Assembly: GCF_003597395.2 (NCBI RefSeq)
Contig: NC_133773.1
Location: 122,648,361-122,712,360 of the forward strand
Direction of reading: 5' to 3'
DNA length: 64,000 nucleotides
From: Chelonoidis abingdonii
Lineage: Eukaryota > Chordata > Testudines > Testudinidae
This document shows positions 27,201 to 39,200 of this stretch, one piece after another. The notes beneath the pieces are model-generated. The model had not been told where the DNA came from. It was given only the letters and a program-made list of their open reading frames with translations, and did not search any database. Within the stretch, counting starts at the first letter, position 1. Each line of letters opens with the position of its first letter. The position numbers and the translations under genes were made by a program.

Positions 27201-30200
27201 TATAAACCCCTAAAATAGAAAGATAGGTAATCCAATTGTGACTTAAAATTATAAAACATTATATATGTAAAATATTATACAGCTATTATTTCACATGGCA
27301 CTTGCGTCTCGTTCTGGTTTAATATACATGATGGAAAGCTTCTTCAGTTATTTCTTTCTTAGCATTTTGTGTATCTCTCTGTTAAATCAGTAACTCATTC
27401 CAATACAATGTTTTTTTCCCCTGTATTTGTTACTTTCTGAGAGTAGAAATAACTCCTCCATTTGCCAATTATTTCTTAGTTTTTACGCTTGCTTGAAGTT
27501 GTTTGGCTAACATGCCCTTGGAAGACCTGGCATGTTCTATTTCAGCATCTCTTATAGATTTTTTTTTATCTCATTTTATCTGTAGAGATATACCATCACT
27601 TTAATCTAAGTTCTTATCAAAATAATTGTTGGCACTTTCTGTGAGATGATCCACACACAGCACTCTGGCTTTAGGGTTTGTAGCAAATATGATGGAAACT
27701 ATTGAACATGAATTGGTTGCCTTGCTTAATTTAACATTTCTCATTTGAACCATTATTGCAACAATTCAAGAGTGACTGCAAGAGATTTTCCACTTGTTCA
27801 TACAAAACCAATGAAGAAGGGCCTATGATAACCATTTGAACAGTTTTTCTCATGCCATAAGGGCAACTGGACTTCCATGAGATCATGCCACTTTTTTGTT
27901 TTAATCTGTATATAATGGCTGTTTGGGGCACTGCAGATCCTTTAAAACATGCAACCTGTTAAAAATAGGCCCTCCAAAGTATGTAAGGCGTCTCTAGCTC
28001 TGATCTAAGGGTATGTCTACACTATGAAATTAGGTCAATTTTATAGAAGTCAATTTTATACAGTCTATTGTGTATGTCCACACTAAGCGTATTAAGTCAG
28101 TGGAGTGCGTCCTCGCTACCGCGGCTGGCATCAGCTTACAGAGTGGTGCACTGTGGGTAGCTATCCCACGGTTCCCATAGTCTCCACTGCCCATTGTAAT
28201 TCTGGGTTAAGCTCGCAATGCCTGATGGGGCAAAAACTTTGTCGCGTGTGGTTTTGGGTACATGTTGTCAGGCCCCCTCCCTCCTTCCTTCCATGAGAGC
28301 AACGGAAGACAATCATTTTGCATCTTTTTTCCGGGGTCCCGTCCGCCGGACCCACTCAGCCCGCTGCCTGCCTGCCTGATCGGAACCCCAGGCAGGCAGC
28401 AGGCTGAGCAGCTCAGCCCACTGTTGGTCTGGGGCTCCATCTGCTGGCTCCTGCTAGCCGAGGTCCCACTCAGCCCCGCTCAGCTGGCAGACCTCGGTGA
28501 GGTCGATCAGGGTGCCTGGTCAGACATGGCTATCCTCCTCTTAGAGCACCGACTCCAGGTCATTCTCTTCTTTAAGTTTCGTCTCATGGAGATTCGGTCC
28601 TTCCTGGAATATCATGCGAGCTGGAGGCTTCTGCCTCAGGCTGCTCTCCCAACCAGCATTACTGTGTAGTCGCACCTACCCCAGCCTACTCCTTGCTCCC
28701 ATGGCTCATGAAGCCTGGACGGTAGTAAGGAGCAGTTCAACTTGTGTGTGGGGAGGGTACATTTTGATTAAGCCTTCCAGGGCTAATGCATGTTCCTTCA
28801 AAAAATGTCATGGGATCTTTTAGGTATATGCAGAGCAGATACAATCCCAGGGTGAAATCCTGGCCCCATTGAAGTGAGTGGCAAAAGTCTCATTGAATTA
28901 AATAGGGTCAGGATTTCTGCCTCGGCTTTTAAGGTTGCATCCAAAAAATAGATACACAATAAACATCATGGAAAAAGGCATCATTGGACTCAATAAGATC
29001 CCGAGTCTGTGCCCCACTGAAAGCAAAGGTAGGAATAGTTCTTTAATGGAAGAAACAATCACAAACCCAGTGTGTTTTGTTTATCTACCTCAGGAGGTTG
29101 GAGAGACAAGGTGGGTGAGGTAATATCTTTTATTGGACCAACTTCTGTTGGTGAAAGAGACAAGTTTTTGAGCCACACAGAGTTCTTCTTAGGAAAGACA
29201 TGGGTTGGACTGAGCCAACTGTGGCTGTGACTTGAACCTGTATTTTATATCTAAATCTTAAAACATTAAACCATCTCTCCAACCATATCCAAAATAGATA
29301 CATGCAAATGACAAAAAATATGCATTCCACTCTCTTCTACTTTTGATGTAGCTAGAAGTTTTGAGCACTGTGAAGTATATATATTGTGGAGAGAACAAGT
29401 GCCATGTAGGAAACAATATGCTGTTGTCTTGTATTAGAGTTCTGTAAGTAAAGAAACACATTTCAGCATTTATTGTTAATTCAGTGAGGGTTTGTTAGGG
29501 TTTTTTCCTGAATTAAATTAAATAAGTACAGTAAGTTTATTTAAAATAACACAGACTCCAATACAGTCATTTTTATTTTGTTGTAAGCTCTTAAAAAGTG
29601 AAATTACTACTACATAAATGTTATACTTTACAGTATATTGCATTGGGGGGGAAAGTCTGTGTTGTATTTACTAGCACTGAGTTGAGTAATGGCCCCACTT
29701 AGTGGAAAAAGGAGGAATTTTATATATATATTTGAAACCTTCCAACCTGTTTTTTAAAAAATAACGTAAACAATATGCATTATTGTACACCAAAGCCTAG
29801 TTCAGTTAGGATTGCAATATAGCCCTGGTATCTGTGGCATTTTGATAGAGCAGGCCACAAGGACTTCGGGACCTATTTGTTGGGCCATGTCACGGGGTCG
29901 ATACACCCACCATCCTTTGGGGCGTGAGCAGGGTGCGTTACAGCCCCGCAGTAGCATCTATAGGACTGTCCACAGTCACGGGGCTGCATGGCTCTGTGGC
30001 CTTAGTCAGTGATGCGACTCTTGTGATCAGGGCAGCAGGGCCTAGCATCCAGAGTCAGTAACATGGCTCTGGTTATCAGGGCAGTGCATCCTAGTGGCCG
30101 AAATCAATAATATGGCCCTTGCTATCAGGGCGGTGTGGCCTAGTGGCCAGAGTCAATAATACGGCCCTTACTAGCCAGGCACTGCAGCCTAGCGACCGGC

Positions 30201-33200
30201 GTCAATAATACACCCCTGCTATCAGGGCAGTGAGACTTAGCGTCCGGAGTCAATAATATGGCCCCTGCTATCAGGGCAGTGCGGCCTAGCGGCCAGAGTC
30301 AATAGTGCTAGTGAGCTGGGCCACCACACTGTTTGGCCCGCCCTCTCCACTGTGTCCCAAACCAACGCCCTATTGGTGGCTAGGTTGCCTGCTACCTGCT
30401 CTGTGGGGATCCTACTGAAACACATGGAGCCTGTCTCTGGTTCTACAACCGCTTCCCCACCAAGTTTCCCTGGGTCACTTCCTACCTAATGCTCTGCACT
30501 TCGCCATCTCCGGGTCTCCGCAGCCTCTCCCATCTCTGTGGTATCCCGAGCCTGTGCATTGGAGTTCATCTCTGGTTGTCCTTCACTTCCTGGAATGCAG
30601 GCAGTCCTCCCCCAGGAGTATCAGCAGCACACCTCCTTCCTCACCAGTGATCAGCCCAGACTGAGCTGCTCTGCTGCTTTTTATATTCTGTCTCTAGTTG
30701 GAGCATGCCCAGCAGAGCCGAGGGGACCTGGCCTCCTCAGCCAAGAGGGAGGAGTTGATATACCCCGTCACAGGCCAGATGTAGGGATTTCCTCAAGGGA
30801 GTTTCCTTACAAAGATTCTGTTCCTTCATGCATTGAAGCACCTTGATGTTAGATATCAGCAACTGCTCATCTTCCTACAGAGTTCTTTGCTGGGGTCTTG
30901 CAAGGTTCCATCCTGTCACTCCTGATTTTTAACATGATTATATGGCTGCTGAGGGAGGTCGTGAGCTCTTTGGAATGCAGTACTATCAGAGTTGATGTTC
31001 AGTTAAATTCGTTAAATTCAGCTTTCATAGACCCTAATGGAAGCAGGATCTTGGATGAAAACAAGCTAGTAGAAGCTTGATCCAGACAAGACAGTAGTGA
31101 TATTAGTAGGTTAGATATTAGAGGGAAACATTTGGAGGAACTGACTAGATTTGTGACTCCTGCCTGTACTTAGGGGACACGGTTTTGGATTCTTAATGGG
31201 TCAGTTGCCCTTCCCATGTGGTAGCAGTGGCCCAATATGCTACCTGCAGGCTGTAGCTATTCCTTTGTCACGTGGAACTCTTCACAATTATCCAAGTCTG
31301 TATCAATTCAGTGTGTGATGCTATGACGTACTATTTCCTGTTTCAGGAGAACATTCCCCTTGTAGTTCCTATATCAACCAAACAGTGGAGATGGGCTGGG
31401 AATTAGGACTCTTGATCTAAAATAAAAATAATTACACGTTTTATTTAAATCCTAACTGGGCTTTTAATCCATTTGATCATGTATTGCTGTAGTTGCTGTG
31501 GCTACATTGCGGTGACACCCACACTCTAAGTGAATGTAGCCTGTGATCTCGCTACTCTTATATGTTGGAGTCTCAAAAAAAGGATTACCCATCATAAAAT
31601 ATGTCAAGATGTCCATAAATTTGGTTAAATACTGAATCTGAAATTGCATTAGCCCCAGAATAATAATTGCTGAAATATGAAACAGTTTAAAACATATTTT
31701 CCTGAGACAGTAAGTCCTCAGACAGTCCTAGTCATAGCTAATATATTTAATGCTGGAAAGGAAGCCCTGTTATCATGAGCAAATCCCTAATCACACTTTG
31801 CAGCATAATTTATTTCCATGGATGCATCCATTTAAATGAAGACTTTGCTATCCATTTTGCAAGTGATTTAGGCAAGGCGTTTCATAAGACTTAAAGGGTA
31901 GAGCCCTGCACAGATACAAAATTTGTATCTGCATCTGATCCACAATTCGCAAACATGGTCCACGGACCTCTGTGGATATAAAGTGGATATCCACAGATTT
32001 TTCAAGGGTCTATTGAAGGGGACTAAATGCCGAACTCCCGCTGAAAACTCCCTTCAAACCTTGGAGAAGCTTTGAATACTTGAGAATGTTTTATGATCTG
32101 CACAGCATATAATGTTGTTTTTTCTTATGATTCAATCAGAAATCTGAAGAGAAAGAGGAAACCAAGTGAGGTGATTGAATAACAACTATGGGAGTATGGG
32201 TCCTTTTCTGAGCTCTGTCCCATATTTACTAGGGAATCCTAGGAAAAGTTGCTTAACCAGTCTGTTCCTCCGTTTCTACTATGTAAACTAAAAAAATAAC
32301 TACTTCCGTGTAACTAAGGAGTATTCTGAGGTACTTGTATACTTTTAAGTAAATAACATAGCTTCAGTAAGGTGGTTCAAGGTTCAGATGGAAAGTCCTA
32401 AAGAAGTGATAGTGTTATTATTAATGCAAAATAAGAGTCTCTGCTGTAGAGAAAATAAGTGTAAGAAAATATCATTCTATTTAATTCCTGTTAAATTAGT
32501 TCCCCCTGATTACAAGCCTTATCGGAGACAGAAATAGCCAGCATCCCTCAAGAACAAAGTTTAAATAAGTTAGCTTAAAAACTACTTTAATCCTGTCTTA
32601 GCCACCAAATGATGTAATCAAATTAAAAAATGATGTGCTCATAAATGAACTTGGTACAAATGTATTAAGTTGTTATGGCAACTGTAACACTGACTTTAAA
32701 ATTATGGATCCCAAATTCTAGCAAACATAATTAAATGAATTTCTAAGGTAATTGGAATTTCTTTCAAAAATTATTTATGTCGGCACCATCTTTCGTGGTT
32801 ACTACAGAATTGATTTGATGGCTTTCTAACGAAATCCAATTAATCAAGTAGAATGTTTTACTAGCTAATGAATTAATATCATCTTGGTATTTATCTTATA
32901 ATCATCACTTATACTGTCTTCACCGTTCCATTTTTCCCTCATATGCTTTTATTGAATATAAATATTTTGCACGTGAGCAGTTAGATTATGATTGCTTTCA
33001 TTATAACCAACATCAGATCCTTCATTTTTGGCCTTTCTTGGGATCCCATTTACAGTGTGTCCTCATTTCTTTCTTCTAGAAAATGCTCCCTTAGTTTAAC
33101 TCTGGTATTAGGAGTTTGTTATAGATATAGATAACAGGACTCATGGGGCCAAATCTTGAAAGCAGCTGAGTAGAGTGGATGCCCACTGGGTGCTGAGCTG

Positions 33201-36200
33201 TTTGGAAAATCTGGCCCATGATGTCTCTCTCCCAGGTTGGATTTGGTTATTTTAATAGGTGATCGTATTTTCCTCTATTGAATATATGAAGCCATGGATT
33301 GTTACAGTTTGGGACATGTGAACCCCAGAAGCTCAAGGATGAGTTATGCTTTACCATGAGGAAGGTTGAACATGTGATGTGTGTGTGGTGTTTTATCTAA
33401 CATTGATCTTAGCTAGATGGAATCAAACCAGCCCCCATGTGCATCTGTGTTTCTCCTTTGAGCATGTGGCCTGCTGGGAAGATATCTTAGGTCCTGTCAC
33501 TTCTGTTAGCTAATGGAAATTCTCCTTTAATTCATATAGTGGAGGTCTGTAATTTTGGCACCGAAGGGAGTAAGATCTACTGCCCATGTTACATCTATGT
33601 GGATTACTTAATAAATGTAGCATCTGTATTTATGAACCCAAATTTTATTACAGTGTCACCCACTTACTGCCTGAGTTAGAATCCTGAGTGTTCACAGTGA
33701 TCCTTGTTCTTTCAGGACATCTGTCTATCTATATATCTATCAATAGATCGATCGTACATAGTTTTATAGTCCTAGTAGTTTCACTGTTTTAATAGTTTAT
33801 ACGTAGATGAGGCACTCACTCACTCACTCATGCCCGTCACCCCAATCGGGGTATGGGCCGCCATAGATGGGGCAAGTGAGGTAATATCTTTAATTAGACC
33901 ATTTTTTATTGATAAGAGAAACAAACTTTCAAGCTACACAGAGCTCTTATTCAGGTCTGGAAAGGTGCTAAAAGTCTCACAGCTAAATACAAGATCAATC
34001 ATATAGTTTAGCATAAGTAGTTGGCACATATTGTAAGGGACAATTCAAGATCAGGTGCGGCTCTAGTGATTTTGCTGCCCCAAGCACGGCAGGCAGGTTG
34101 CCTTCGGAGGGTCCGCTGTTCCCGTGGCTTTGGTGGACCTCCCGCAGGCACGCCAAAGGCCTGTGGGAGGTCCATTGAAGCCGCAGGACCAATGGACCTT
34201 CTGCAGGCAGGCTGCCAAAGGCAGCCCGCCTGCCGCCCTCGCAGCGACCAGCAGCGCGCCCCCTGTGGCTTGCCGCCCCAAGCACACACTTGGCGTGCTG
34301 GGGCCTGGAGCTGCCCCTGTTCAAGATGAAGTGGCTCCTAACCTTCCTGGAGTCCCAGGACAAAAAGAGGGGTAGTAGATTACAGATTGTTGTCATAAGC
34401 AATAAATCCAGTGTCTTTATTAAGGCCATGATTTTTAGTGTCTAGCAAAGTTATGAATTTAAGCTCCCAGGTTCATTTTTTGAAAGTGTTGTGCAAGTTT
34501 CCTTTGAGGCTGAGGACTGATGGGTCAGATGTAGATCACTTTGTGAAAAGTGTTCACCCACAGGTGAACTCTGTGGTGGTTTTGTCTTTTATCATTTTCC
34601 TATGTGAGTTCATTCGGGATAGTAGTGATTATCTGTTTTCACCCACATAGTTGTTATTGGTGCATTTAGTGCACTGGGTGAGGTAGACCACATGTTGTGA
34701 TAGGCATGTTTAGGGCCTGTGGATCTTGAAAGGTGTTTTTTGTTGATGTTGATCATTATAGCAGTGAAGGTATGTCCAACAACTCCGTCCAGGAGTACCA
34801 TGCTGGACTTCCCTTCCATGGTACCAATTCAGCCAATGATGGATCTGCCTTCTGATGTATGGGATCTATGTGTACCAACCACCCATACTCCCCAAACACA
34901 GGGATGAACTGAGACCTTTACTTCCTGAGGGGTATTTTTGCCTTACTGTACTTGCAGTCCCCTCTTCTATCAGGTCTGGTCCTCCTCAGAGACATCGGTA
35001 CGACAGAGGAAACCATTTAGAGGAATCCGTCAGAGGAAACTCCACTCCATCTACAAGTCAGAGCATTCTTCCTTCAGCACTGCCAGTAGAACACAAGCTG
35101 ATTCCTGCATCAGAGTAATCCCATGTTCTGGACGAGCCTGCACCACTTTGAGAGAGACCAGTCTGGACGGAACCTTTAGGAGAACTTGGAGCCATCCTCC
35201 TCTCAGACATGACAACCAAAGGGACCTTTGAAACTGAATGCTTTGAGGACCCCCGCAGCTTATTATCTCCTCATATTGGCCTTGATTGGGACCATGGAAT
35301 CCATATACTAGACACCTGGGATCCATGCAGGAATCGCAGCAACCACCTTCCCTAGCGAGTACCAGCAGGCTCCATCAGAGTATGTGGCGAAGGCAGATCT
35401 GATGGTTCCAATGGGTGTATCATCCTCTTCACCCAATGAAGCTATTGCTTAATTATCTCCATCTCCACAGGCAGTACCAGGAGCTTTTACAGAGGGCTGC
35501 AGCTGATCTCACTTGAGGGAGTCTGTGACATGCAGCATAGACTCCTGGACATCCTACAACCCTCTAGCCCTAGCAACATGATTCTCCCAGTGAACAAAGC
35601 CATTATGGAACTGACTAGCCCAATGTGGCACACTCCTGCCTCCTGTGCTCCAACTCAAAAAGGGTGGGAAAGCATTTATTTTGTTCCAGGGAAAGGGGCA
35701 GAGTTCCTGTTTACCCACCCCGCACCTAATTCCTTGGTAGAACAGGCAGACACAGAACAATCCAGATTACAAGACTCCAAGTCAACCCATCTAACAAGGG
35801 TGATAAATGCCTTGACCTTTTGGGGAAGAAGGTATTTTTATCTACAAGCCTTCAATATAGAATTGCTAACTATCAGGCCCTGTTGGTGAAATATTATTTC
35901 ACAAATTACACTCAATTTGTGGCATTCAGAGATAAACTTCCCCAGAAGGACAGGTCCTGATTTGAACCCCTCATCAATGAAAGCAAGCTGATGGCTAAGA
36001 TGTTGCCACAGGTGGCAGTGGATGCAACATGTAATGCATCTAGAGCCATTGCCCCAGCCACTATCATGAGGTCCAAATTGTGGCTTCACTTTTTGGGGTT
36101 TCCCTGGGAGGTTCAGAATACCATTGAGAACTTACCCTGGCTGAGTGTAATCTCTTCAGTGAGAAGATCAATGAGTCATTTCATTCCCTTAACAACTCTT

Positions 36201-39200
36201 GGACAATCCTCCATTGATGCCATTACATACTGTCCCCCAAACCTTCGCTGATCATCTCACCCTCTTTGTGCACAATTGGAAGGCAATAACAACAGACAAG
36301 TGGGTACTGAAATTCATTCACTTCAGCTATGCTATCAAGTTTCTCTTCCCTCCCCCTTACAAATCCCCTCCTCAGCCCCTTTTTAGGGACCACTCTCACT
36401 AGGAAATTCTCCGTCAGGAGGTGGTTTCTGTCCTTCAGTAAGAGACTATAGAGCAAGTGCTTCATCAGCATCAAGAAAGAGGTTCTACTTTGTCCTTTCC
36501 ATAAAAATGGAGGCCAGAGACCCATTCTGTATCTTCAACAGTTAAATGTTTTTATTTACAAGTCAAAATTCTGAATGATTATGTTGGGATCAATAACCCA
36601 CTCCTTAGAAGAGGGCATGTGGGTTGTGGCTCTTGACATGAAAGGTGCATATTTTTGTGTAGATATTCATCAGTCCCCACAGAAGATTCCTTGGGTTTCT
36701 GGTAAGACAAGAACACTACTAGTTCAGAGTACTTCTGTCTGGACCAGTCACAGCACCCCGGGTCTTCACAAAGGTCTTCACAGTAGTGGCAGCTGAGGTG
36801 AGACAACATGGTTACACCATGTTCCCATATCTGGACAGTTGACTGCTAATGGGCAAATCCAGTCAGGAAGCCCAATCAGCAACCATATTTTTATTCAGTC
36901 TCCTGGCATCCTTGGGAGTCTGCATCAACAAAGAAAAGTCCACTTTGACTCCCACAAGCACTATTTACTTTATAGAGGTGACCCTAGATTTGATCTCAGC
37001 CACGGCCTACCGACCTATGGAGAGATTCCATGCCATGAACAACTTGAAAAGAAAAGTCACTCTCAGTGCTCAAACCATAGTCAAGGTCTGTCTTTCCCTA
37101 CTAGGACACATGACCTGGTGCACTTACATAACTCCGTTTTCTAGGCTTCATCTCTATTATCTGTAGGTCTAACTCTGATCTGTTTACTCTCCAGATGAAG
37201 ACAACATGAACATCAAGGTAACAGTTCCTGCCAAGGCTGTTCTCTTGTCCACAGCAAGTGCACATGGGAATATCTTTCATTGCACCCACACTCAATGTCA
37301 CCATTGTCATGGATGCATCCCTCATAGGATGGGGATCTTAGCTGGACTCTCCAGGTTGCATATCTACCTACTAGAGCTGAGAACAGTCCCCGTAGCCTGT
37401 AATGCATTCTGTCCACTTATTTGGTCCCACCATATCCAGGTAATATTAGATAACATGATGAGTGTATTCTACATAAACAAACCAGGTGGAGCAAGATCCT
37501 GTCTCTGTGTATAGAGGCAGTCAACTTATGGAACGAGTGCATTAGAAACTGCAAAACACTCTTGGCAACATACCTGCCAGGTGCACAGAATTCTCTGGAG
37601 GACAATCATCAGACACCTCTCCACAGACCACAAATGGGAGTTACACAGTTCCATCCTAAAAAAGATTTTCACCAGTAGGGAATACCATCCTAGGACTTGT
37701 TTGTCTCAGAGACAAACAAGAAATTCAGCCATTATTTCTCCAGAACAGGTCTGGGCAGGGATCTAAGAGTGATTCCCTTCTATTATTCTGGACAGACCAC
37801 CTGAGGTATGGCTTTCCTCCCATTCTACTACTGCTCCAAGTGCTGTGAAAGATTCACCACAACAAAGCTAGAGTCATTCTCATCCACACCCAAGTGGCCC
37901 AGACAATTCTGGTTCCCAAAGTTGATGTGAATATCAATCTACCCTCCCATTCCCATGTGATCCTTCCTGGATCTGGTGAACCAGGAAAATGGCAAGTCTA
38001 GACACCCCAGACCAGGCCCTCTCTGCCTCACAGCCTGGTATTTAGATGGACATCAGACTTAGAGTGCCACAGGACTCTTTTCTGCTTTTACAGATCCAGA
38101 CTAACACAGCTACCCCTCTGATACCAGACTTAGAGTGTTCATGTTCAGAGAACATTCAATCCATTCTTAATCAAAGCGAGTAAGGGTCGACCAGGAAATG
38201 CTATTTGGCTAAATGGAAACATTTCTCCACTTAAATGCAAAAGAATCATTTGTCCTCAGATACCGAGGGTACTCCTACTATTCTAGACTAAATCCTTCAC
38301 CTCAGGAAGTTGCACCTTCTGTTAATTCGCTGCAGGTCCAACTAGCAGGAATTAGTGCCTTCCGTCCTTCAGTGGATGACTAATATTGTTTTTTCTCACC
38401 CAACAACCCTCAGATTCCTGAAAGGCTTCACTGGAGCCTTCCAGCTGATAACGAAACCAATACCACAATTTCACCACAAGCTTGCACTTTTCTGCTCTTG
38501 AAGAAGAAATGGACGTTACTTATCTGTAACTGGAAGTTCTTTGAGATATGTCATCCTTATCTGTATTCCATGACTCACTCTCCTTCCCCTGTGCTGCAAA
38601 TCTTATCTGATCCATGGTAATAGGAGGGACTGGAGCGGGATCAGTTCACACTGCCACTTATACCCTTATTTCAGAACAGAAGGAAAACAACTGTGCAGGT
38701 GTGGAACAACGGACACTGCTTTCAACAAATCCCTAATCTCAGGTACATGGAATGCAAGCATACCCACATGTGAAATACAGATAGGGACTACACACATCTT
38801 GAACAATAGAGTAACCTCTATTTATGTCAGAGCTGGAACATGGCACCCCTGTACAACAAGCATCCATTATGAATAGTCAGTAGCCTGAATGTTCTTGAAT
38901 GGGATCTCTGACCTCCACCTAAACAAAGCTCATGGACATTACCTGCTCACACCAATGTTTGTGTGCTAGGTTGACAGTTACCTACTCATTGTACCTGGTC
39001 ACCATCAACTAGTGAAAGTTCTGGGCATAGAAGGAAGTAGAGAGATAGTGTGAATAATACTGAAAATAAATTAATGGTGATATACCTATCTCCTAGAACT
39101 GGAAGAGACCCTGAAGGGTCATTGAGTCCAGTCCCCTGCCTTCACTAGCAGGACCAACTACTGATTTTGCCCCAGATCCCCTCAAGGATTGAGCTCTCAA

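Noticed and set aside
29998..30320. Possible CRISPR-like array
   Set aside because: Units are head-to-tail without spacers and lie inside an LTR in a vertebrate gene; it is a minisatellite.
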